Positions 1 through 8,015 of a stretch of DNA of 15,136 bases are shown piece after piece; positions within the stretch are counted from its first letter, which is position 1, and each line of letters opens with the position of its first letter. A program made the translations under genes and the position numbers. Source of the DNA: Desulfuromonas sp. SDB (lineage in GTDB: Bacteria > SDB-A); NCBI GenBank assembly GCA_001412365.1, contig LKUE01000395.1, positions 1-15,136 on the forward strand, in the 5' to 3' direction. The notes beneath the pieces are model-generated. The model had not been told where the DNA came from. It made no database searches and saw only the letters and a list, made by a program, of their open reading frames with translations.

Positions 1-32
1 AGATAAAATAATGAATATAAAAAAAACATAAT

Positions 33-114
33 TTCACTGCTCTGTACCTTAAAACACCCACCTCTCTCCTTTTTGCAGAGCAGTGAAGAAGGGGCTCTCC
101 GGAGCCCCTTTTTT
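33..114 (+). ncRNA. Candidate structured RNA or 3' UTR: long stem-loop followed by terminator
   Basis: A perfect 12-bp inverted repeat (33-44 with 76-87) can be extended by U45-G75, A46-U74 and U32-G88 to about 15 pairs. It closes a pyrimidine-rich loop (about 47-73) that carries CACCC and CUCUCUCCUUUU. The intrinsic terminator at 91-114 follows three bases later. A CU-rich loop next to a terminator is the architecture of many small RNAs that pair with Shine-Dalgarno regions. It could equally be the 3' UTR of a plus-strand gene lying left of the window, because all three forward frames meet a stop within the first 31 bases. I see no convincing promoter in the 32 bases upstream. The structure is seen in the sequence; the RNA function is inferred. 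Confidence 0.3.
91..114 (+). terminator. Rho-independent terminator
   Basis: A 7-bp GC-rich stem, GGGGCTC (91-97) with GAGCCCC (102-108), closed by a TCCG tetraloop, is followed directly by six T residues (109-114) and a further T-rich stretch. It points in the plus direction, so it ends a transcript coming from left of the window or from the stem-loop at 33-87. On the minus strand the hairpin is followed only by TTCTTC, so it would be a weak stop for the outer-membrane gene that ends at 153. Confidence 0.85.
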
Positions 115-134
115 ATTTATAGAGAAATATTTAA

Positions 135-160
135 AATTTTAATTTCTAGAAATTAAAATT
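135..160. repeat. Perfect 26-bp AT-rich palindrome over a stop codon
   Basis: Two 13-base arms, 135-147 and 148-160, are exact reverse complements centred on CTAG at 146-149, with no mismatch. The palindrome covers the last codons and the TAA stop (153-155) of the minus-strand outer-membrane gene. Transcribed as RNA it would fold into an almost purely A-U hairpin, followed on the minus strand by TTAAATATTTCTC. It may be an mRNA 3'-end or stability element, or a dimer-type protein site. It is not a classical GC-stem terminator. Confidence 0.6.
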
Positions 161-1526
161 CATATCTGGCGGAAATCTGAGTTATATAATCAACAGTGGG
201 TGCTCCCGACATAATATAGGGAGTGTTGTAAAAGATTTTATCGGTAAACTTGACTTCAACAATAATGTCTTCAGTTACATCAATTTCTGCTCCGATATCA
301 AAAGTTAATTCAGATATTATACCACCTTTATCCTGTTCAATGGTGGTGACTTCAGGAGGATCGTTGACATTAATCCAATTAAGCTGGGGATGTTCAATTG
401 CAGTGGAACTGTGAGTAACTGAATAAGAAAATGATGTACTGCTGCTCAACCATTTCCAGAATCTGTATTTATTGGCAACAAAAACCTGGGGAAAGGCAAT
501 ATCAGTAACAGTAGCTTTACCGGGCATGGAAACAATCACACTGTCTCCATTATTCAACACCACCATGGTATCCACAGTATAATCATCAGTGGAACGAGTT
601 AATGATACATCTATGCCTACACTAAATGACTGTAAAATTGAAATTTTGTCAAAACTTGTGCCTATGGAGAAAGAATAAGATTTTTTGTTATTTTCTGAAT
701 TCAGTGCATAATCTCCTAATTCCGAAGATACTAATTCTTCCCTTCCCGATTGATAATTAAAAGAAATGTGAGGTACACTCCAGTAGGTGGTATTACTGGT
801 CCACCATTTGTATTTAAAATCACCCATTAATTGCCAATAAGTAAAATCATAAGAGATATCGCCGGATTGGTTTAAAGTATCACTAATGGTATAGGAATTA
901 TCCGACCCCAGATAATCAAATCCTAACACAGTAAATAGATCTTTACGGTCAAACCCAATTTTACCACCTCCCGAGATCATGTTTTCCTTGGACTGGAGGG
1001 TATAGGCAAAAACATTCTGGTACTGGTCCTCAACTCCTTTGCTTCCCACATGAACATTTATTCCCAATCCGCCTCCCCAAACTCCTTTGGCCCACAGTAA
1101 ATCGGCAATATAAGAAGGAGCGCGGACCGAATCTTTGAGATGCCCTATAAGGGTGTATACAAATTGTCCCCGGGGATGGAAATAGGTTGTATCTATGGGA
1201 ATAAAGCCGGTATATGCATCGCGGTTAGCAGCTACTCCAAAATAATTGTCACCTAAACGGTAGTGCAGATAAAGCCACCTTTTTTCTCTCTGAAATCTCT
1301 CTCCATATTCAAAACCGACAGCATTTTTTTCAACCATGGAATGATAGGTGTATAAGAAACCCGGATTGAACCAGGCAGTACCTATCCCGGTGAAATATCC
1401 CTCCACTCCAGAAAAACATCCCAATCCCGGGATACACACCCCTCCTTGGGGATTTTGTGCATCATCTGCAAAAACAACCAGGTTAATTGCAATGATCATT
1501 AAACACAGTAAAACAGATTTTTTCAT
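153..1526 (-). CDS. Outer-membrane beta-barrel protein, function unknown
   Basis: The 457-residue protein starts with a Sec signal peptide: Lys2-Lys3, a hydrophobic core at about 4-19 and a likely cleavage after Val-Phe-Ala20. The mature part is rich in alternating aromatic/polar stretches and Gly/Ser/Thr/Asn turns, and it ends in Ala-Arg-Tyr-Glu-Phe. A terminal Phe with alternating hydrophobic residues is the usual BAM-complex beta-signal, so an outer-membrane barrel is likely. Near the N-terminus, Gly-Ile-Gly-Thr-Ala-Trp-Phe-Asn-Pro (47-55) recalls the glycine-rich NPA segment of FadL/PorV-type barrels, but I do not assign a family. Cys31 and Cys37 could form a disulfide in the first loop. 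The start is fixed by AGGAG at 1532-1536, 5 nt before ATG. It is monocistronic and divergent from gatE. The transported substrate or role is unknown. Confidence 0.75.
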   Translation of the reverse strand: MKKSVLLCLMIIAINLVVFADDAQNPQGGVCIPGLGCFSGVEGYFTGIGTAWFNPGFLYTYHSMVEKNAVGFEYGERFQREKRWLYLHYRLGDNYFGVAANRDAYTGFIPIDTTYFHPRGQFVYTLIGHLKDSVRAPSYIADLLWAKGVWGGGLGINVHVGSKGVEDQYQNVFAYTLQSKENMISGGGKIGFDRKDLFTVLGFDYLGSDNSYTISDTLNQSGDISYDFTYWQLMGDFKYKWWTSNTTYWSVPHISFNYQSGREELVSSELGDYALNSENNKKSYSFSIGTSFDKISILQSFSVGIDVSLTRSTDDYTVDTMVVLNNGDSVIVSMPGKATVTDIAFPQVFVANKYRFWKWLSSSTSFSYSVTHSSTAIEHPQLNWINVNDPPEVTTIEQDKGGIISELTFDIGAEIDVTEDIIVEVKFTDKIFYNTPYIMSGAPTVDYITQISARYEF

Positions 1527-1570
1527 AACTACTCCTGAATGAGATTAGCCATCATAAATGATAATTTTAA

Positions 1571-1599
1571 TTGATAGCATAAAACTAATCTTTTTTCAA
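1571..1599 (-). promoter_or_regulatory. Promoter of the outer-membrane protein gene
   Basis: On the minus strand, TTGAAA (1594-1599) is separated by 17 bp from TATCAA (1571-1576), which is preceded by TG at the extended -10 position (TGCTATCAA). This would give a leader of roughly 40 nt before the AGGAG ribosome-binding site. The spacing is optimal and the boxes match the consensus at 5/6 and 4/6. It is predicted only by eye. Confidence 0.4.
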
Positions 1600-1658
1600 T
1601 TTATATCTCTAAGTTTAAAGAAAAATTGATGGTGAAACGCTAAATTTTAATTGTTGTT

Positions 1659-1664
1659 TATAAT
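1659..1664 (+). promoter_or_regulatory. -10 box of the gatE-gatD-folC operon
   Basis: A perfect TATAAT lies 25 nt before the ATG at 1690. No good -35 element is seen at 16-18 bp; the TTGATG at 1626-1631 is too far away. Transcription would start near 1671, which excludes the upstream in-frame TTG at 1651 as a start and gives a short leader of about 19 nt without a strong Shine-Dalgarno sequence. Confidence 0.4.
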
Positions 1665-1689
1665 TATTCATGTTAATAAAGATGACATT

Positions 1690-3666
1690 ATGGACAATGA
1701 TAACAATCATTTTAACAATATTTATGTGCAAACCAAAAAGCTGGTCGGTTATAAAACCATTCAGCAGTGCACTCCTTTAGATTATAAAAATTTAGGATTT
1801 AAATCGGGATTGGAAGTTCATCAACAGCTGTACACTGATAAGAAGCTTTTCTGCCGTTGTCCGGCGGGTATGTATTTTCCCGGAGAAGATTATGATGCTG
1901 AAGTAATCCGGCACATGAGACCGACTTTAAGTGAGTTGGGTGAATACGACGGCACTGCGTTAATGGAATTTAAAACAAAAAAAAACATCACTTACCGAAT
2001 AAAAAATCCGACTACCTGTACTTATGAAATTGACGACACTCCCCCCTTCCCCATCAACCAGCAGGCATTGGATATTGCTTTAGAAGTAGCTCTCCTGTTA
2101 AAAACCAATGTGGTGGGAGAATTACATATCACCCGCAAACAGTATTTAGACGGCAGCATACCTACTGGATTTCAAAGAACTGCCATTGTAGGCATAGAAG
2201 GGGAAATCCCCTTAGCTGAAAAAAAAGTCAGGATTATTCAGCTGAGTTTAGAAGAAGACGCCTGCAGAGAAGTTTCAGATTTCAGGCATCAGAGAATTTA
2301 CACTACGGACAGATTGGGAATGCCCCTTATAGAAACAGTTACTTATCCTGATTTACTCACTCCCCAGGAAGTAGTGGAAGCAGGTAATTACATCAGGTTT
2401 ATGAACAGAAGCACTAATAAAGTTAGAACTGGTATTGGAGCAACCCGGCAAGATGTTAATGTAAGTATCCGCGGAGGAACCAGGGTTGAAATCAAAGGGG
2501 TAGCTCATATTAAGTGGTTTGCTGAACTGGTGCATAACGAAGCTTTCCGGCAAAAATCGCTGCTGCACATAAGTTCCCAGTTAAAACAACGGATTAAAGA
2601 TATAAAAAAGTGGGATTTAACTTATCAACTAATTGATCCGAGCTTAATTAATCCTCTCCCTCCCTCCCTTAAATACTATGCTGATTCTGAAATAAAATGG
2701 GTGGCGGTAAATCTTCCTCATTTCCAGGATATTCTTGCCCATTTCACACAGCCCGGTCAGGTATTCGGTGATGAACTCAGGGGAAGGTTAAAAGTTATCG
2801 CCTGTCTGGAATTAGAGAATTTAATCCACTCCCAAGATCGAAATGAATTGTTAGCTACGGTGGATTTCAGCAAAATTCGCCAACTTTTAAAGTCCAAATC
2901 CCTGGATGCTCAACTTCTCTTTTGGTGTCCTTCCCAGGATTTAAGCACTGCCGTGGAAACCATCAGGGAAAGATGTATGCTGGCATTTCACGGAGTGCCC
3001 AACGAAACCAGAAAAGCACTTGCCGATGGAACTACTGTTTTCGAAAGAGTATTGCCTGGTCCGGACCGGATGTATCCTGATACCGATTCCGCTCCCCTGC
3101 CTATTGATGAAGAACGGATCAACAAAGTTAAAAATAACCTGCCCCCCTCCATCCACTACCGATATGAACAATTAAATAAGTGGGAAATATCCCGGCATTA
3201 TTGGATTTATCTGCTCAGACATAATCTGGTCCCTATTATTGAAAAGATCATAGCTTTTACCAATTATTCCCCTAAATTTTTAGCCGGTTTTTTTGCCCAG
3301 GACCTAAAGCACTTGGAAGGCCGGAACTCAAGCAGTAATTTCGACTATATTCATCTTATCAGTTTGTTCAAATTTATCAGCAAACATAATCTTTCTCCGG
3401 AAATTGCCAAAATAATGTTGCCGGTAGTTTTCAATAATCCCAATATTGAATTGGAATCAGTGCTAACCATAATCGGATATCAAAAAAGGAATATCAGCGA
3501 TATCTTATCTTATATTCCCGATCTGAGGAAAAAATTCAAATCCATAGCTAAAAATAAAAATATTAACGCGGAGAGAAATTGGATCATGGGAAACCTTAAA
3601 TTGTTATCCATAGGCAACTATCCTCTGGATAAATTAAGTGAAGAAGTAAACCGAAGAGTTAAATGA
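1690..3666 (+). CDS. gatE: Glu-tRNA(Gln) amidotransferase subunit E (archaeal-type)
   Basis: GatE binds misacylated Glu-tRNA(Gln), phosphorylates the glutamyl group and amidates it with ammonia from GatD, giving Gln-tRNA(Gln) in the cytoplasm. From the ATG at 1690 the protein has 658 residues. The GatB/E cradle domain opens with Gly-Leu-Glu-Val-His-Gln-Gln-Leu (40-47; metal-site Glu42/His44 by analogy with GatB) and continues with LEEDA (about 187-191) and PLIE (about 212-215). A GAD insertion, shared with bacterial AspRS and diagnostic for GatE against GatB, lies at about 300-430. It is followed by the GatE hallmark GVPNETRKALADGT and a PGPDRMYPDTD stretch (about 435-466). The tail (about 500-658) is a YqeY-like tRNA-binding region, rather divergent near its IMGNLK motif. 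About 30 residues precede the usual N-terminus. An in-frame TTG at 1651 would add 13 residues but lies upstream of the TATAAT. It overlaps gatD by 4 nt. Confidence 0.93.
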   Translation: MDNDNNHFNNIYVQTKKLVGYKTIQQCTPLDYKNLGFKSGLEVHQQLYTDKKLFCRCPAGMYFPGEDYDAEVIRHMRPTLSELGEYDGTALMEFKTKKNITYRIKNPTTCTYEIDDTPPFPINQQALDIALEVALLLKTNVVGELHITRKQYLDGSIPTGFQRTAIVGIEGEIPLAEKKVRIIQLSLEEDACREVSDFRHQRIYTTDRLGMPLIETVTYPDLLTPQEVVEAGNYIRFMNRSTNKVRTGIGATRQDVNVSIRGGTRVEIKGVAHIKWFAELVHNEAFRQKSLLHISSQLKQRIKDIKKWDLTYQLIDPSLINPLPPSLKYYADSEIKWVAVNLPHFQDILAHFTQPGQVFGDELRGRLKVIACLELENLIHSQDRNELLATVDFSKIRQLLKSKSLDAQLLFWCPSQDLSTAVETIRERCMLAFHGVPNETRKALADGTTVFERVLPGPDRMYPDTDSAPLPIDEERINKVKNNLPPSIHYRYEQLNKWEISRHYWIYLLRHNLVPIIEKIIAFTNYSPKFLAGFFAQDLKHLEGRNSSSNFDYIHLISLFKFISKHNLSPEIAKIMLPVVFNNPNIELESVLTIIGYQKRNISDILSYIPDLRKKFKSIAKNKNINAERNWIMGNLKLLSIGNYPLDKLSEEVNRRVK

Positions 3667-5048
3667 TGAATGATATATTCAAAGGATACAAAGGGAAAGC
3701 TTTAGAAATATTGAAAAAGTACAATATCCGGGTATGGAGTGAAGCTACAATTAAAACCACTCGGGGAGATTTTAAGGGGATTGTATTACCCCGGTCTGAA
3801 AATGATGATGATCTTCATATTGTGCTTAAACTGGATAACGGTTATAACATCGGCATTGCTACCAATACTATAAAACAAATCAAAGAATTTGGGTATAAGG
3901 AAGCTCATTACAAGATACCGGAAAAAGAGTTTCCCACTTCTGAGGATAAACCTAACATAAAATTGTTTGGCACCGGAGGCACTATCGCTTCCAGACTGGA
4001 TTATCGCACCGGAGCAGTAATCCCTGCTTTTTCCCCGGGAGAACTCTACGGAGCCGTTCCGGAGTTGGCAGATATATGCAATTTAACCACAGAAAAATTA
4101 TTTGCAGTATTCAGTGAAAATATGGGACCTCACCAGTATAAAACATTAGCGGTAGCTATTGGAGAGGCAATTTCTCAAGGGATTGAGGGCATTGTCATTG
4201 GTCATGGCACTGACACCATGCATCATACCGCATCAGCATTGTCCTTCATGGTGCAAAACACCCCAGTACCTATAGTAATGGTTGGCTCCCAGAGATCGTC
4301 GGACCGACCTTCTTCTGATGCCGCATTAAACCTCATCCATGCAGTAAAAACTGCTTCTGAATCTGACATCGCCGAAGTTTTAGTTTGTATGTTTGGGCCT
4401 ACTTCTGATGAATACGGATTACTGCATCGGGGAACCAGGGTGAGGAAGATGCACTCATCTTACCGTTCTACCTTCCGCACCATTGGAGATATACCCCTAG
4501 CCATGGTGGATCGAAATAAAATTACTCCTCTTCAGCAAAATTACAATCATCGGAGAAAAGACACCCAGGTTAATATTTTGCCCTACTTTGAACAAAAAGT
4601 TTCATTGATTTATTACTATCCTAATATGCAGCCAGATATAATTGATTCATTGGTAGATAACGGTTACCGGGGCATAGTTATTGCGGGTACTGGTTTGGGA
4701 CATGTCAATAAACCCCTCTATCCTGCGATTAAAAGAGCCTGTCAGAAAAATGTAGCCATCTATATGACCGTCCAGACCTTATGGGGGTATACCCATATGT
4801 TTGTTTATGATACGGGCAGGGATCTTATGTCCAACGGGGTGATTCCCGCAGACAATATGTTGCCGGAAGTGGCTTATATAAAGCTTGGCTGGGCTCTGGG
4901 ACAAACTGAAGATTTAGATGAGGTTAAAAAAATTATGCTGACTCCGGTAATTGATGAAATAACTGAAAGAGAACCTTACAACGGTTATTTAGTGTTTCAG
5001 GGAGGTGTCCCTGAAATTGAACAATTTCTCAAAAAAATTCATAAATAA
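3663..5048 (+). CDS. gatD: Glu-tRNA(Gln) amidotransferase subunit D (archaeal-type)
   Basis: GatD is the glutaminase/asparaginase partner of GatE. It hydrolyses Gln (or Asn) and channels the ammonia to GatE when tRNA is bound. The 461-residue protein has the GatD-specific N-terminal domain (about 1-95), which plain L-asparaginases lack, and then a type-I asparaginase fold. TGGTIAS (104-110) and HGTDTM (181-186) carry the catalytic threonines Thr107 and Thr183 plus Asp184; a Lys in RKMHS (about 262) completes the quartet. The spacing Thr107-Thr183 equals that of the Thr101-Thr177 pair I recall for the Methanothermobacter enzyme. The length is normal for GatD. The start overlaps the gatE stop (ATGA) with a second ATG immediately after, so 3663 and 3666 are both possible. 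Tight coupling to gatE supports a stoichiometric complex. Confidence 0.93.
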   Translation: MMNDIFKGYKGKALEILKKYNIRVWSEATIKTTRGDFKGIVLPRSENDDDLHIVLKLDNGYNIGIATNTIKQIKEFGYKEAHYKIPEKEFPTSEDKPNIKLFGTGGTIASRLDYRTGAVIPAFSPGELYGAVPELADICNLTTEKLFAVFSENMGPHQYKTLAVAIGEAISQGIEGIVIGHGTDTMHHTASALSFMVQNTPVPIVMVGSQRSSDRPSSDAALNLIHAVKTASESDIAEVLVCMFGPTSDEYGLLHRGTRVRKMHSSYRSTFRTIGDIPLAMVDRNKITPLQQNYNHRRKDTQVNILPYFEQKVSLIYYYPNMQPDIIDSLVDNGYRGIVIAGTGLGHVNKPLYPAIKRACQKNVAIYMTVQTLWGYTHMFVYDTGRDLMSNGVIPADNMLPEVAYIKLGWALGQTEDLDEVKKIMLTPVIDEITEREPYNGYLVFQGGVPEIEQFLKKIHK

Positions 5049-5060
5049 ACATTTAAGGTT

Positions 5061-6377
5061 ATGATCTATAATTACTATCAAATTATTGATCAAATTTACC
5101 ATAGTGAATGGGTTTCCAAACGATTAGCCAGGTTTAAGAATTTTCAATCTGTGCTTGAACAGATATGGCCTAAGGGGCATCCCACCAAAATTATCCAAGT
5201 TGCCGGAACTAATGGGAAAGGATCAACAGTAAAATTTTTAGAATCCGGATTTACCCTTACCGGTAGCACTGGTTCATTTACCAATCCCCATTTATTTGAC
5301 TTTAAAGAAAGATTTAGCATTAACGGGAAGAATCCGGAAGAAATTGAAATCATTGATATTTGGGAAAAAGAAATTTTACCCATAATTATCCGGCAAGCTG
5401 GTGAAAATACTGAACATATATTGTATTTCAGTGAAATCTGCATTTTAATTGCGCTTAAGTTATTTGAATATCATCAAGTTGAATGGGGAATTATGGAAAC
5501 CGGCTGCGGGGGGAGATATGAAAGATTAACCCAACTCCCTGCGGAAGGTGCAGTGGTTACCAATGTAGGAGAGGACCACCCTCTAAGTCTTGGAGAAAAA
5601 TCATGGCAAAGGGCATTAGATAAAGCAGGGATCTGCCGAAGGGAAAAACCCTTTTTTACCAGTGAAATGAATCCACTCCATCTGGATATTTTCAAAGAAA
5701 CCTGCACTAAATTCAACTCCCCTCTGATAAAACTGGATGCCGGAGATATCAATAACATTAAATCTTTTGTGGAGAAAAACCAATCTTCCCTGCACCCTGA
5801 TAATCTCCTGTTCAATGCCCCTCATCAGCTGAAAAATGCCGCCCTGAGTTTAAAAGTATTAACATATTTTTATCCTCATCTAGATAGATTAAAAGTTATA
5901 CATCAATTTATTCAACTGAAATATTTAGGAAGATTCACCAAATTTGACCAGCAAGTTTTTATTGATATTGCCCACAACCAGGATAAAATTCAGGCTTTGG
6001 TAACCACTATTAAAGCAACCTATCCTCACCGCCAAAAATACTTTTTAATAGGATTATCCAATAATCGTTCTGCTTTAAAAGTTTTACCTCCGGTGGTGGA
6101 AATTGCAGATAAAATAGTACTGACTTCTGCCAGTCACCGGGGAGTGGATCCCCAGATAATCAAACAAGAGCTATCCGCTTGGGAAAAGGGGTGTAAAGAC
6201 ATAGAAGTAATAACCGATCCCCGCAAAGCTTATCACTACCTTAAAAGTTGTCTTACTCCCCACAGTCTGCTGTTTGTAACTGGCTCCGCTTATATGATTG
6301 ATCAAGCGGTCAATCCGGATCAATTTCTCAGTTATCTCAATTATTCATACGGTTGGAGAAACAATCAGAAACAGTAA
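5061..6377 (+). CDS. folC: Folylpolyglutamate/dihydrofolate synthase-like Mur ligase
   Basis: FolC enzymes attach glutamate to dihydropteroate and to folates using ATP. The 438-residue length is typical. Seen in order: the P-loop GTNGKGS (49-55), a TNPHL...ERFSING segment (74-89) matching the SPHL...ERI.ING block, METGCGGR (145-152), TNVGEDH..LG (167-178), and DKAGI (187-191) with Lys188 at the position usually carbamylated. The C-terminal ligase domain begins at about 290 with GRF. Some motifs depart from the usual form: DIAHNQ (302-307) in place of DGAHNP, and Glu-Arg-Leu-Thr after GGRY where DATN is expected. It may therefore be a divergent FolC or a relative with another substrate. It lies 12 nt after gatD, apparently in the same transcript. 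The start has only a close AAGG. It converges on the transporter gene. Confidence 0.8.
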   Translation: MIYNYYQIIDQIYHSEWVSKRLARFKNFQSVLEQIWPKGHPTKIIQVAGTNGKGSTVKFLESGFTLTGSTGSFTNPHLFDFKERFSINGKNPEEIEIIDIWEKEILPIIIRQAGENTEHILYFSEICILIALKLFEYHQVEWGIMETGCGGRYERLTQLPAEGAVVTNVGEDHPLSLGEKSWQRALDKAGICRREKPFFTSEMNPLHLDIFKETCTKFNSPLIKLDAGDINNIKSFVEKNQSSLHPDNLLFNAPHQLKNAALSLKVLTYFYPHLDRLKVIHQFIQLKYLGRFTKFDQQVFIDIAHNQDKIQALVTTIKATYPHRQKYFLIGLSNNRSALKVLPPVVEIADKIVLTSASHRGVDPQIIKQELSAWEKGCKDIEVITDPRKAYHYLKSCLTPHSLLFVTGSAYMIDQAVNPDQFLSYLNYSYGWRNNQKQ

Positions 6378-6422
6378 ACAGGATTTGATTGTTAAATTAA
6401 TTTTACAGCAGGATTCAACCTG

Positions 6423-8009
6423 CTAAATTCGACTTATAATATTAGTGAAAATTATTACCATGATTAAGGCAAAAGGATATACAGAAGCGTAAGATACATA
6501 AGGAATATTTGATTCAGTTAATGAAGAAACTGAACCTAAACCCGGAGTACTGGTCATTGCCCCGGTTATAACCCCCAAAAATGACAAAAAATTAATCTTG
6601 AATATTATCCTTCCCCCAATTAATCCTGCTAACATGGGAATCAAAGTCACCACAATGCCCATTAAGAATATTTTATATCCGTATTGACTGATGGTAGCGG
6701 TAAGATGTTTTCCTGCTTGAGTTCCCACTGAAGACAAGAACAGAAGCAAACCAAATTTTCTCAGCAGCTGATTGGCTGAACCGGACATAGACCAGAGAAT
6801 TGGCCCGGTTTTTCCAATACTGCTTAATATAATTGCAGTTAATAAAACTCCGCCGGTAATTCCCAGTCCAAATTGAAATGATCCCCAGGGAATCTTCAGC
6901 TGCCCCAGCCATAATCCTAAGCTTATGCCTAAAAAAATAGAGATCAAATCAGTTTCCGATAGTTTCTTGTCATCATTGCCCAATAATTTCATAACTTCAT
7001 TTAAATTTTGTTCACTGCAGGCAATCATCAGTTTATCTCCAAACCTGATTTTACTGCCGGCAGTAGGAGTAATGTCAATTCCACTTCTTCTAATCCTGGT
7101 TACGGTGGCATTATACATTTTCATCAAATTTAACTGACCGATGGTTTTATTCACATTTTTCTTATTGGTTACCAATACCCATTGCACTATGTATTTTCCC
7201 TGAAATTCTATTTTTTGATCAGTTGGAGAACCAATCAGATACTCCACATTTTCCAGAGATTTCTGAGTACCTACTGCTTTTACCACATCACCTTTATGTA
7301 ATAGGGTATCGGCATTGGCAGTTGAAGCAATGTTTTGATGCAGAACTCTGGAAATATTTGCTCCGGTCATGGATAAAATTCTCAATGTACCGATGGTCTT
7401 GCCGTCAATATTGTCATTCTCCACCTTAAAATTTTTATCTAACAACTCAGGATGTTCATTTAGATCATCCTGGTGTAATTTCTTCTCTTCCCGGTTTAAG
7501 TTAATTTTAAGTATGCGGGGAGTCAGTTTTACAAATAATATCACTCCTACCACCCCAAAAGGATAGGCGCATCCATATCCTATGGAAGCCAATGGAGATT
7601 GTGTGGTGTCAATGGCAGCAGCTAATCCAGGAGTACTGGTCAACGCTCCGGTGAAAATTCCCACTGCCATATTGCTGTCCATGTTAAAAATTTTTGCCAG
7701 AATTACAGTCACCAATGCTCCGGTGAAAATTACCAAAAAAGAAATAATTAACATCTGTCTGCCGTATTTTTGAAATACACTGAAAAATCCCGGTCCAGCT
7801 TGAATACCCACAGTGAAAATAAATAAAATTAAACCTAAACTCTGAAAATCATGAGGAACTTGAAAATTAAAATGACCCAGGATTAAAGCCACAAAGATAA
7901 CTGCAGATAAATCTAGGCTAATCCCTTTTATTTTAATTTTCCCTAGAAGCAATCCTATAGTTATTATAGAAATTAATAGAAAGAAACCGTTATTGAATAT
8001 TGCCGACAA
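6423..8009 (-). CDS. AspT/YidE/YbjL-family transporter with two RCK_C domains
   Basis: This inner-membrane protein has the layout of the aspartate:alanine exchanger family: five or six hydrophobic helices (about 7-165), two cytoplasmic TrkA-C/RCK_C ligand-binding domains (about 195-262 and 270-346) and a second membrane half (about 353-526). The halves are internal duplicates: GALTSTPGL (121-129) matches GAMTSTPGL (483-491), VGIQAG matches VGTQAG, and each half carries a Tyr-Pro-Phe segment near its end. At 528 residues it is slightly shorter than E. coli YidE and YbjL (about 550-560). The substrate cannot be told from the sequence; dicarboxylates or amino acids are known for the family. The start is TTG, supported by AGGA at 8016-8019 with 6-nt spacing. 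It lies 15 nt after glnS and is probably co-transcribed with it. Confidence 0.9.
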   Translation of the reverse strand: MSAIFNNGFFLLISIITIGLLLGKIKIKGISLDLSAVIFVALILGHFNFQVPHDFQSLGLILFIFTVGIQAGPGFFSVFQKYGRQMLIISFLVIFTGALVTVILAKIFNMDSNMAVGIFTGALTSTPGLAAAIDTTQSPLASIGYGCAYPFGVVGVILFVKLTPRILKINLNREEKKLHQDDLNEHPELLDKNFKVENDNIDGKTIGTLRILSMTGANISRVLHQNIASTANADTLLHKGDVVKAVGTQKSLENVEYLIGSPTDQKIEFQGKYIVQWVLVTNKKNVNKTIGQLNLMKMYNATVTRIRRSGIDITPTAGSKIRFGDKLMIACSEQNLNEVMKLLGNDDKKLSETDLISIFLGISLGLWLGQLKIPWGSFQFGLGITGGVLLTAIILSSIGKTGPILWSMSGSANQLLRKFGLLLFLSSVGTQAGKHLTATISQYGYKIFLMGIVVTLIPMLAGLIGGRIIFKINFLSFLGVITGAMTSTPGLGSVSSLTESNIPYVSYASVYPFALIMVIIFTNIISRI

Positions 8010-8015
8010 AAAATA

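Noticed and set aside
11-31. Six-codon ORF before the stem-loop as a leader peptide
   Set aside because: No ribosome-binding site, no regulatory codon run, and no downstream plus-strand gene that it could control.
1651-1689. In-frame TTG at 1651 as the start of gatE
   Set aside because: It lies upstream of a perfect TATAAT (1659-1664), has no ribosome-binding site, and adds 13 residues with no family counterpart; ATG at 1690 is preferred.
1690-3666. gatE as bacterial GatB
   Set aside because: The GAD insertion and the GVPNETRKALADGT block are GatE features and GatD rather than GatA/GatC follows.
3663-5048. gatD as a simple type-I L-asparaginase
   Set aside because: It has the GatD-specific N-terminal domain and overlaps gatE, so the amidotransferase role is much more likely.
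6407-6424. Hairpin AGCAGG/CCTGCT between folC and the transporter as a bidirectional terminator
   Set aside because: The stem is only 6 bp and neither strand has a T-tract after it; it also overlaps the transporter stop codon. No convincing terminator is seen in this 45-bp convergent gap.
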